A DNA stretch of 64,000 bases, taken from contig NC_060213.1 of assembly GCF_021130785.1 (NCBI RefSeq), positions 130,276,001 to 130,340,000 of the forward strand. Direction: 5' to 3'. Under the pieces are notes generated by a model. The model saw only the letters and a program-made list of their open reading frames with translations. It was not told the DNA's origin and made no database searches. The stretch is from Homalodisca vitripennis. Taxonomy: Eukaryota; Arthropoda; Insecta; Hemiptera; Cicadellidae. The stretch's first letter is position 1; every line of letters begins with the position of its first letter. Below, one piece after another: positions 1 to 12,700 of the stretch. The position numbers were made by a program, and so were the translations under genes.

Positions 1-3000
1 GTCAGGTGAAGCCAAGGAAAGCATCAGTTATGTTTCGGTGTGCTGTGCGCAGGAACGGTTGGCATGTGACCAGATGTTGTTATTTATCAGCTGATGTTTG
101 TTGATACAGCCACAATCAGCTGTTTGTTGGCTAACCTCAGATTCAATAGCTTCCATTCACTAGTACCTAATTTAAAATTTAAATCTATTTCTGGCACAAT
201 ACAACTTCATTATTGTCTTTATGTAACATTTCTCATCTTTCTATATAGAAAACAAAAAGACTTTTTTAGTTTGGTGTGTTACAAAAATAAATAAATACAC
301 CATATTTTGTTAAGAAAATTCTTGCCTTACATTTGTTAAATATAATTTGTTATCAAACTGTTAAATATAGGTTTGATGTTGTGTAAACAAAAACAAGGTT
401 TAAATATGTAAATGGCTATTTCTAAACAATCTGTTAATTATTCCCTTTATCTTGTATGTGCAAGATAAGCTTATTACACTAAATTGATGGAAACATTATT
501 TGTGGTTTTCGTAAATTTCTAAAATGCTGTTCTTCAATCTGTTACTTACTAAGATGATTCTCTATTAAATAAGATACATTTTTAAATTAAAATTTATTTA
601 TTTTAAAAGATTTATAGTAAAATCCAAGAAAATTGTAATATTAATCGTATTTTACATTCTAGAGATTGTTTGAAACTATTTACACATTTGATTATGTTCA
701 GGCTAAAATTATTTGAGCTTATAGCTATTGTAACATTAGGTTTTTTAAAGTACATTATTGAATATTCATTATGAATTTTCGATTTCCAGTCATATACATA
801 TTAATATTGATCAATTCAATTATGTACGTATCCCCTACTGTATATTTAAAAAAATCACGGTTCACACAAATGCAACTTATGTACAATATTTTGTTTGTTT
901 AAATAATTGTTTATTAGGGTTGATACCACATTTAATAAAAATAATTTAACTAGAATATCCTGTGTTTGTGAGTAATTTTGACTAGGTGTACCGTGAAGAT
1001 TATAAAAGAATAATCATCTTAAATTCTATATTTTTTTTTAAATTTTGTTAAATAATTTACTACATAATTTAAAGTTGGATGGATGGAATGGTACATATGG
1101 ACCTCAAACTGTAAAATGTAATCTTTTATTAAGAAGATATATCCAGTTTTTTACTTCAAAATTTACTTTCTTTTGAGTGGTTTCAAGGAATTAATCATAT
1201 TAATTGTTTGTGTGAGTAGGAGTTTAACAAACAATTGGAAAGAAGCCAAACGGCAAAAGAAGCCCTGCAGATCGTAAGGTTGTTACCCCCTTGGAGTGTA
1301 AAGTGTGGGGATAGAGTAACATTGATAAAGAAACGTGTCTCACGTCTCTCTTTCATGTCTTGGTACTATAAAACGGTAAATAAACCTCAGAACACAATTT
1401 CAAACACAAAGATAGATCTGGTAGATTTACTATATTTGTGTATATAAAGATTTGTAATTTCCAAAACAAATATATGTGGAAATTATAAAATTAAATTTAT
1501 TGTTTTCATATTAAAACACACAACGATTTACAAATCTTTCCCCAATTATTCGTCTGTCCATCTGTTCCGTAATTTTACTACTCCTATCTCGCCTTTATTT
1601 CCTTTTCCTGCTCCATCACTTAAAATTTACACTTTTGAAAAACTTGTTAGATTATGTTTCTTTTAATTTAGTATCAATCACGTTTTCTCCATCCAGGAAA
1701 ATTACAAAGTAATTAATTGCCTTACAATATTTAGTTACCCAATCAATGTCAAATTAACACTGATTTCTACCTCATATTTTCAAATATTTATTAAATTTAA
1801 TGTACTAGTCAAATAAAAAAAAAATTATCATAAGATATACTCTTAATTAATAATAAAGCGCGCGCATCCAAGTTTGTCTCCGTTTTATCCATTAAAAAAA
1901 GTTATAGACCGATTGTACTGAAATTTTACATGAACATTCTTAGGGCCCCTGGTTAACATATCTCTTAACCTCTTCAGGAGTAATCACAGCTTAAAAAGTA
2001 ATTATGTTTAACAAGTGGAGGAGTAGTTAATTTTACACTAAAATACGTCTTAAGAGTAGAGTTTTCACTTTATGCTATTTTTATATAACTCATTATCATA
2101 TGTATGATCATTAAAATATGTATTTTACGTTCAAAAGTTGAAAATATCGTTAAAAATTAAGTTTGAGTTGTCATTGTCACTATGGAAACCCCCTCTGTAA
2201 AGCTGAGCTAAACAATAAAATAGGTGCGAATTGGAAAAGCTGTTTTCAATACAAAATATGAATAACATGCTGTCATCATGAATGCACCCTAGCGGATAAC
2301 CAAAGAACTTTTTAGTGTCGCAACTTAACATAAGATAGCAACACTATTGACATAGAGACAAAGTAAGAGTATAAATGATGATTGGAGGAAATATAAACCA
2401 CTATTAGTGGTTTTATTGTCTAGCCCCTCTACAAAAGAGTTGTATGGTCATTACTAGATATTTTAGGTATAATTAGTAAAGAACAGAACAATATACCAAA
2501 CCATAATATTTCCTGATGAAAACGGCTCAAGAAGTGATTTCTCCTCTACGGTAGATTATATTTAAACGTCTGAAGACGTGGTTACTATTTAAGCATAAAA
2601 GTAAGCACCACTTAAAGGGTTAATGTTGCATTGCAGCAAACAAATGTTATCAATTGAATTAGTGTGTTAAATGTTAATCAGCTGTTCCGTGTAAACATTG
2701 TTTCATGATAGCACAACCACATTAATTTCAATCACTATTTTCAATTTGTTTACATTTATAGTCTTGAAAGCACAATAAGCTTGATAATAACAACACTTCT
2801 TATTTCATCCTTTTCTGCTACTACTGATGAGCACAGAGTATGAAATCATCCAGATAGTAAAATAAAAAGTTTTAGTGTACATTTTATTGTACATTTTAGC
2901 AAGTATTTAGTGTCTAGTGCTTGGTTAAATATCGGTTCATGTATCTCTGTTCAAAAGTTACTAGAGGAGAGGAGTGAGACTTTTGGGAAACTTTTATGCA

Positions 3001-3981
3001 GAAATAAAGCATTAAGTATGGAATGGATTTTGAGACGTTTAATTTGAGACAACTGGCTTAAAATGAAACTATGATATGAAAAATACAATTTACAGATGCC
3101 CTCTGGACCACTTTTGTCAGAGGTGCTGCCATTTTTTACAACAACTAAGTTAATTACACAAAGGAACATATAGTTTTGTAATGAAATCATTGTGTCCAAA
3201 AAAGCAATAGTTACTTTTCTTTATGCACAAACTGTAACACTTGAAACATGTGTAACACAAATATTTTCACTAAAAAATACTCATTTAATTTAAAAAATCC
3301 TTTTTGGATTGTGTTTATATAGTTTACTGTTAGTACTTGGATTACTTTCTTAACATGTTATTAAAATCATCAATAAAGGTACTGGTTCATAATTAGATTT
3401 AAAGGTCCATCACAACTCAGTGAAGATTTACACAAAATCTACAAACACTTGACGGTGATTGAAAAATTTAAAGACATTCATGGATGAATATGTTTAAAGA
3501 CCTTCAATACAATGCTGTTTGTGGTTTGGGCTCTAAAACTATTTCTCGTCTTCAGCTTTTACTCTTTTGGCCTTTGGTTTTGAATTTGACGCCTCTTGTG
3601 GTAATTTTTTTTCTTGTCTTTGACACTATTTCTGTCTGGTATATCATCCAAATCATCCCATGTCCTCTTCTTCCAGTTCGTCCTCCAACTCATCACCCTC
3701 TCCAACTGTTTCTCCTGACCGTACAGAATGATTGCCAAGAAGACTTGAATGTGTTTTGTGGGGAGGGGGGGATTTCAGGAAACGGCAATTCCAATGCCTG
3801 GCTTTGTGATCCTACTTTGAGTACTGCAATTGGGGATTTGATATCTGACTTGAATCCCATACAACTAACATCCCATAAGTGACTTATCCCATAGCTGATT
3901 ATGTTAGTTATTATGGATCTGTGATGGTCACCAATGAATTAATGAGGATATTGGCATTATAGTTGACGTGTGGTGTTGCAG

Positions 3982-4146
3982 GATTTTCGTGTCACTGGAG
4001 TGGAGATTCTACGGTATCATCAGCTCCGTACTGCTCGCCCTGTCCATCCACGATGCCTGGACAGGTCATGTGTGGCCAGAGATCAGCGTGGAGGGGACAC
4101 CTCCTCCCTCCCCTGACATGACAGACCCAACTCCTGCCCATCCCAG
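3982..4146 (+). CDS. RETREG: RETREG exon: end of first reticulon hairpin
   Basis: The acceptor is tggtgttgcag and the donor is cccag/gtgagt. The exon enters with the last base of a codon and leaves two bases. It encodes a hydrophobic segment (FYGIISSVLLALSIHDAW) followed by TGHVWPEI and a Pro-rich linker. The WPEI after the first hairpin is a hallmark of FAM134 proteins. An open frame continues 5' of the acceptor only for a few codons and from a GTG, so 3982 is taken as an exon border, not a start. Confidence 0.85.
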
Positions 4147-7100
4147 GTGAGTTACTTGCCGACCTTGGAACCATCAGACCTAGGGCTATACGTTGATGTG
4201 CCATTGGAGTAGTCTGAGTCTTGATGATAATATTAACTTTATGGTTTGACAAATACTTACTAAGAGGTTGGTGGTTAGTCACTCTCTTTATAAAATATAA
4301 TATAATTTTTCTAATAAAACTAAAATGTACAAGAAAGTATGTATAAAAATAATCAGTGTAATCTTCAGTTCTTTAGATTTTAAAATGAAATATTGTAACT
4401 CGGTAATTTAAATGTAATAACAAGAAGTCCTATATTAACCATTTCAGATGGTGCCAACAATTTTGGGGTTGGAGAAAAATGTGTATGTTGAATTAATACT
4501 TAGATGAAATTACTGGCATTTAAAGTAGTCTATGTAGACCATTTTGTAATCAGGCCCAAATTTGTATTAAGAACAAAAAAAAAAAATAAATAAAAATGGC
4601 TGAAGATAAAAATGTATTTTACTGTATTATGTCTGGTAATGTTATAGCATGCTAACAGCTCTGTGATCTTTTTACTATCATTATTTTCTTTCAGGATTTC
4701 TACATTTATGTCTCCCACTATCGCTATTGGTTTCTCCGTGGTTAGGCCATCATTTATCATACTTGAGAGTTGGTTCAGTGCTGCATCAAGATTCGAACTA
4801 GGTGGTCGTTAAACTCCTAATACTAGAAGTGGCCCTTTCTTCCTTCGAATTTCATATAATGCTGACTTACATATGAGTTCAGAATCTGGGCTGCTTGTTT
4901 TTAATAGCCTGACACAATTTTCAATACCACTCTTAGCAAATGCAGCTACACCTCCCTTTGTATGAAGTTGTCTACAGAAACCGCCAACTAAGGAGTAGTT
5001 TGTTATCCTGGTGTTTTGCAGATTTTCCTGGTTGAGACCATGTTCTGTGACAATAAATAAGTCTGGGTTTTCTTAATTTAAATAATGTGTCACTCTATCC
5101 AGTTTGTTGGTTAGCCAGTTAACATTTTGGTGACCAATAATTATGTTCGCTTTGGTCCTAATGAGAGCACATTCTTGAGCAAATATTTTATTCATGTATG
5201 ACACGATAAAATTGTATTTTAAAAGTAAAATGTAAGTTAAGAAAATTACATGTATTTAATATATTTTTCTTAACGAAATAACATTTTTTATAAATAATTT
5301 TTTACAAAATGAAATAACAGTTCTAAACATAGAAACCGTTTCAAGTTTAATTTCATTGAGCTGATAAATGTTCCACCAATGGTTTTTAATCAAAATTAAA
5401 TAAAACAGTTTTAATAACAAAAATCTTGTTCACTATAACTCCATGACAAATAATGTTTGATGTTTTAATGTAATGTTTGAACAATATGGAAAAATGTCAT
5501 TTACACAATGTTAATATGTTTGAAACCCTGCTGTTTTATGTCAACAGCTGAGTTGTACACACTTCTTATAATCTAATAAATTAGTATTTCCAGTTTCATA
5601 ACTGTTTAGAGAAATCTTTAAGTTTTACCTTACGAAGAAATAAAACCTTGAATAACTTGCTCCTGTGTAATACAACAAAATGAAAACATCACACAGTACA
5701 ACAATAGCACTTTGAGGTTTAACCACTGTGCACTATTGTCTGTGATGTCAGTTTTAGGGGGGGATTGATAGATATTATACATTTACAGAGCTTTCTTTCC
5801 AACTGTTTTATTCTGTTCTCTGATCCAGTAAACAGACTTGTTTTTCATTCCAGAAGACAAACACAATTGCGTGTTTGTTTACTTCCCACACATAGTGCTG
5901 CTCTTTGTTGTGTTCTGCTGTAAATAAATGAGCTGATCTGCTCATAGTTTGCTTCTGAGTTCTGTTTGGTGGGCATTGTAGAGCAATGATCAAATTGTAT
6001 GTAATAAAATTGTCTTTCTTGATTTACAAGCATTCTAAATAGGTGAGGAAAATTATGAAAATGTCCTAAAGTTTAGAGAGCCAAAGTTTGGAATCGGGCG
6101 CTAATGCAATGAAAACATTGCAGATCTTAATACCGAAGTCACCAGGAAAATGTGTTTAATAAAGTTCATGCCCTGGTAAAAAGTTTATTCCAGAATTATT
6201 TTATTTTGTGATGCTTGAATATAAAGTTTTCTTTACGTCATGTACTAATATACGTTGAGAGTGCTGTTTCTTCTATTCTCTAGATTTTATGTGCACAGCT
6301 GTTAGAAACTCTTAGGAACTAAAGATGGTGAAAATTAAATTTCCTCCTAGTGAGCATCATCTAGAATTTGGCCGATCAGAGTGTCTCTACACTGGCCATC
6401 GGCTAGAACCATCCGGAACTATCATTTGAACTTCAATTAGGTAGTCACTACATCCTCCCACAGTTCTACTTCGTCATTAAAACTCCATAGACTGTAATTT
6501 AATTTTGCAAGTCTCATCTTCTGTAATGATTCAAACAAGATACCATTTATTTTTTGGATCCAAAAATGTTAATGAAGCAGTCATACGCTGATTTTATGGG
6601 TTTCTGTTTAGATTTTTGGTCTTGCTCAAAATATATGGTAACCTAATTTCTATGTAACAATTTTGTGTAACAAACTCCTTGAAATTTTAGGAAGTCTAAG
6701 TGAGAGTTCTTTTAAATTGTGAGTCGGCAGTCTTCTTTAATCTTCTCATCGACTTAGAGACAGTTTCATCAGTCACAATACTTGGCTGTCCACTTTGTTC
6801 GTCATCATGCATGTTAGTTTGGCCATTTTTAAACCTAATACACAACTGATTCACTCACCCCCACACATCGTTCCTTTAAACTTCACAGAGTTGGCGATAA
6901 ATCACTAGTAGTTATTGTGCCAGTATTACCGACTACAGTTCACAACTCACAGGATTTTCAATTGTGTCACACATTTTAAACTTATTGTAAAATAACAAGG
7001 TGTGTCAGCTGCTCTCACTAGCACTGCTGCATAGCCACTGAACAGAGAAATGCCCTGATATCAAAATGGCAGCGATTGCCCTGGCCCTAGCAGTTACAGA

Positions 7101-9722
7101 GCAAAACGTAATCTGTACTTCATAGCCCTCTTATTTCATGCTTGAAAGTATTCAACAAGTGTTGTATATCGATCAAAAGCTTACGTTCTCGGCAATAAAA
7201 TACTATTACATGAATTTTCAACTGCTATTTATAAGAATAACTATGTGTTTATAATGGTTTTTATAAAGTTCAATAAAAATATTAGATTTATAATGATGTT
7301 TTTGGTAATATTTAAAACTTTATTTATTGACCAGTGAAAAATGTTCAGTGTGGTATTTACCATTTTTTATTTTTGTAAAATGTTTTACAATTTCTTAATT
7401 AAATATGCATATGTACTATTTTTTTAGCTGTATTGGGTTATACTTAAAAGGTGTTTTGGTAGGTATTAGAGAATGCAATAATTGAAATTGTGCAAGAAAG
7501 TTTTCATTACATAACCAAATTCTTCATGTCAAACTGTAAATTTCATTTTGTATAATTTTTATTAAAAGCAACACGTATCAAAACTGTTTTAAGAAAAATT
7601 TTTACAGATCAGCCAAAATGAGTCTGCCAGCACAGAAAAAAATAGAGGGCTAGATCTGGAGTCATTTCAATTAGTGTTTGTAACAAGTCCATTTTAGGGT
7701 TCATCCATGATTTCATCTTATAGATAGAATGTTATTTCTCTGCTGTATCACTGTTATAAATTACACTTTGTTAAGAAAACAATGAGGAATTTTATTGATT
7801 TTAACACACAAAGAATAATATAGTTATTTCACTATATACTTTACAGTAAGCTTGCTATGTCTTTGAGCACATTATAAAAGTTTAAATCTAGTGGCAAGTT
7901 TCGTCTAGCGTTGAATTATTCAGAGAACTTTAGGGCCCTTGTCACAGACCTCTCTGTAAATGTATAGATAATTACAACCTGAAACTCGGTTAATTGGGTA
8001 ATAGTCTCATAATTGAATGAATCTAGAACAAGCGTTTGTAATTTTAGTTACACTGTTGTAAACAGAGCCATCAAATTTGTTTAAGACATTGGCAGTCTGT
8101 TGATGGCTTCAATATGTATGAGGCTTAACAATGGTGTGATAAACACATTGACCTTGAAATTGCCTCGGCCGTGTATCACTGCATTGGCTTTACTTCGACT
8201 TCAACTCAGTTGTATACGTATACAGAACTTCATATTTTTAATTATTTGTACTGGAAACTATTGTAGTTGTTTCAACTTAAAGTTAGTTCATTGATTGTTG
8301 ATGTTGGTTATAATTGTAACACGGTATTGAGGATTGATGCAACTCGTAAAAACTTATGTATTAGTTTCTACCGAGTGGAAGTTTTGTGAGTTATTTTTAT
8401 ACCTGATAACTCTTCATGTACTATTTATTTGTTCATATTTTTCTCAATGTGTATTAGATATTAAAATAATTGTAATGTTCATTTGGTCGTTTGTACACTT
8501 GAAACTAGACGAAGTCTGTTGCTGTGTAGCGAGATACCCACAGCAAATAGCAACTATCGTCACCGATAACTCTGAGAGTTGGTGCACTAACACGTACATG
8601 AGTTATCTAAGGAATCCTTGAAAAGCCGTTTTATGAAAGGATTAGCTATGACACTTCTGTTATACTGTTGCAAAACTAAAACTAGTCGCATATAACAGAT
8701 CATTGTTATACATTTGAATATTACAAAAAAATTAAATTTATGTGCTTCTGAAACCAAAATTTAAAGGGCATAAATAATTTAATAATAACTGCATAAAATT
8801 ATGAATTAGAAAGCTGCAAGTAAAAGGGTTATAGAGGAGAGCCAAGGTGAAAACTTGTTGGGATTAAGTAACAAGAAATGTACTGAGCTAGTAGACGCTG
8901 AATTGCAAATTGTTGTCAGTTGGAATTCCAGATGTTCTTGGAAAGGGAGAGGCTGAAGTAAGAGTGGTCGTGAGAGAGCCAAGGCTAATGGTACAGTGCA
9001 GACTCTGCTCATTTCATCTGTAATGCCATACAGATGTGTTATAAAACATTACATTTAAATTAAATGTTGTTAAACGATTAGCAATCTACTAACATAACCA
9101 AGGTCAGAGTCTCTGTTGTTCAGACTCTATGTAAACTTATAAGGTTACTGTGATTGTCTTTAGTGGGTAAACCACAACTGGCATTCATTTTCTCCACAGT
9201 TGGTAGGCCATTTTTGAGTATTTTTTATCTGTACTCTAAAAAGGTAAAAATATATGTTGTTGCTATAAACCTATATATGTAATACATTTGTTTTGTTAAT
9301 GGGAATGTTGATAACTGATATTGTATTGATATATTGTAATGATATTGTATAAAAACATTATGTATAAAAAATTGTAAAAAAGTTAAGTAGTGGGACAGCA
9401 CTTGGTAAAGTGTCATAATATTATAAAAATTAGAATCTGAGATAGCCAATTTATGCCTAATTTTATCTAGTTTCAGAAAACATGTAATGGTGTCCACAGT
9501 TCTCTTGAAAAAAAAAAAATGTATTGTAAAAACCACAAATAGTACATGAAAGGCTAAATTTGTTACTATGGATACAATTATTTACAAAGAATATAATTCT
9601 TACACTAAATGTTTCCAATAATGTTAATTAATTAATTTTTAAAAGTTGTTATGAGAGTAACAGGTTGGGATAAATCAAAACTTTTTTCTAATATAAATTT
9701 TGATATAGCAATATTTCGCAGA

Positions 9723-9777
<55 letters not shown>

Positions 9778-12700
9778 TGTCGCTAGAAAGTTTAGGGACA
9801 CCTGTCTGAAAGAGAAATGTTACAGTTGGCCCTAAACTAACTAATTTCTCAATGCTATTGATTGTTGGCTGTTTTAAGGACATCAATTCAAGTTTTTATT
9901 CAAAATTTCAATATTTTATCTCCAAAAATGTGGAAGAAGCATGCATTAATGTATTTTAAGGAACTGCCAAAAAAAACCTTGTTTTTTAGATATTTTATTT
10001 TTATAACTTCTTAACGGCTTGCCATATTGTAATGAAACTTGCACAGTACTTTTATTATAATATGATGATCATTTAAAAAAATATGTCATGTTACAAATAA
10101 ATTTTGTACTCAACTGGTCAGGGTACAAATAAAATTTTATTTTCGAACATTTTTATAACAAAAAATGTGAGTTTTAATTTCGCTTCTACAAGTAGACGCC
10201 TTCATTTACAGACATGCGGTCTGCACGTCATTGTTCCTCTGGCGGTTGTTTTGTGAAACAAGCCTGCGCGCGCATTCCACACTGCCATTGTGACAGTTGT
10301 ACTGCAATCTTCTTTGTGATTTGTTTATTTCGCTGTTTTGTGAAAGTTAAAGCTGTGATTATGGGCCGCTCATCTGTGTCCAAGGACATTAAATGGCAAG
10401 TTATCGGTATGTATAAAACCGGTAGTTCATACCGAACAATTGCATCCAAGTTACATGTGTCTAAAACATGTGTTGAAAATACAGTGCGACGTTTTAACCT
10501 AGCCGGTACCGTGATTGATGCCCCGCGGAGTGGTAGGCCACGTAAAACCACGCCTCGGCAGGATCGTAAGCTACTCGTGATGAGCAAAAAGGACCGAAAT
10601 GCAAGTGCACCTGATTTACTAAGCAGCATGAAACAAGATGATGATCGTTACAATGTGAGTGTAGCAACTGTGAGTTCCAGACTTAGAGATGCAGGTATGA
10701 AATCATTTTACGCTATCTGCAAACCTTTGTTAAATGACAAGGCCAAAAAGACACGCCAAGTTTGGTGCAAGGCTCGATTAGGGTGGACAAAAGAAGCTTG
10801 GCGGCGTGTTTTGTTTTCTGATGAAAGCCGTTTTGAACTATTTCCAAGGCGCAGAGTTAGGGTACGACGTACCAATACTGAAAAATTTCTACCAGCATGT
10901 GTAGCGCCTGCAGTTCAGGCCGGTGGCGAAGCAGTAATGATATGGGGTTGCATTTCAAGTGAGGGTCCTGGGGAGCTTCAGTTCGTTGAAGGCACAATGA
11001 ACAGTATTAAATATTGTCAAACTCTAGAAGAATTCATGTTACCATCTGCCAATAAATTGCTTGGTGAAAATTACATCTTTCAACAAGACAATGCACCGTG
11101 CCACAAATCAAGACACACACAAGAATGGTTCAGTAATCATGATGTTGAGGTTCTGAAGTGGCCACCACGGAGCCTGGATCTTAATCCGATAGAAAATTTA
11201 TGGAATACCATGGCCAGTCGTCTAGCGAAGAACAAACCCAAGAACAAAGCTGAACTGAAGTTCATGTTGGCACAGATATGGCGGAGTATCAAGAAGGAAG
11301 ACTGTCTGACACTCATTGATTCGATGCCAAAACGGATCAAAGAATGTTATAAAGCTAATGGAGGACCTATTGATTACTGATTTGTATGTATTCATGTCCA
11401 TTTTACTATTTTGTATAATTTAAATATTTGTTTCCATTAAAAACAAACTTTTGTCAGAAATTTGTGTTTTTTTTAAGCCTGTCCCTAAACTTTTTAGCGA
11501 CACTGTATATATATATATATATATAGTACTGATTTTGAACTTTTGTGAAATATTGGCTAAGTTTGGGGTTCCAGAAAGCATAAAGGGAAACGTAGTTGTT
11601 GTTACTGTCAAAGCCTAAGTTGTCTGAGTCTCAAGTTCTCAATTATCAGTCTCTGATAATTATCAGCTGACCTGTCAGCAACATTTTAGGACATTATTGA
11701 ATTGAGAAACTTACACAAACTATAAATATATGTAATAAACCATATCTATTACATTTCGCTAAAATTGTAGCTCCAAAACACTTTCACTTCACTGCACAAT
11801 AGCCTATATTGAATAGGTTTTATAATTACATCATGCCACATGTAAAACCACGAAATTACTGTAAAAATAATTAAATCTCAACTTTATTTTATATATATAT
11901 ATACAATATATATAAAATAAAGTTGAGATTTAATTATTTTTACAGTAATTTCGTGGTATATATATACATATATAGGCATACTTTCCTGTGATAGAATATT
12001 ATCTTCTTGTATTTTTTTAATGACATGTGTTTTTATTTAACTACAACATTGTTTATATTATTATGTAACCACTTTTATTCAGTTATGTGGGTCTGATGAT
12101 GTGTTCCTTGAGCACAAAAGGCCTCACAAAAAAAAAATATTATTGGAGTGTTTGTTTTTAAATTTATAAATAATTTCAAATAAGAAAAGAGCTTCTAGAA
12201 TGTAATAATTATAAAACTATACAATGATAAGAGGCTCAATTTATTCTTATTCTTTGAAAGACTTGGAACACAGACAATGTTTGTAATCAAAAAAGTGTTA
12301 AAAATGAAACGTAAATCATAAACTAAATATTACATTTATTATTGACTTACCTACCATAAACAAATATTTAAAATTCAGATTTTTTAAGTTTACACAATAC
12401 ACATTTTTATGTTTATTATTGGTTTTGTTTTTACTTTGGAAGCTCTGAATTTTGTGCATTTCAGATATTTTAATAATATGGAGAACTTCTAATATAACAC
12501 CTTCTAGCACAACGTACAAAATTCACTAAATAATTGTTATTCTGTTCCATAACAATATATTATCATTCTCTAATGTTTGACAATTATGTTATAAAAAAAA
12601 TGTACAAAAGGGCCCTCAAATAAAGTTCCTAAATAGAGGTGTACTTTTTTCTAAAGATATTGTTTGAATGTTTTGAGGTTTTACGAATTTGGTATACTTA

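Noticed and set aside
3484..3882. 132-codon plus-strand frame with hydrophobic start as the missing RETREG first exon
   Set aside because: The hydrophobic part does not match the FAM134 N-terminal helix, no suitable phase-2 donor follows, and the opposite strand looks more coding-like.
3968..4150. 60-codon frame taken as a small gene starting at 3968
   Set aside because: It starts at GTG, and an acceptor (tgttgcag) lies inside it. It is an internal RETREG exon, not a separate gene.
10228..10629. 133-codon minus-strand frame inside the Tc1 element
   Set aside because: Shadow of the transposase frame; no motif.
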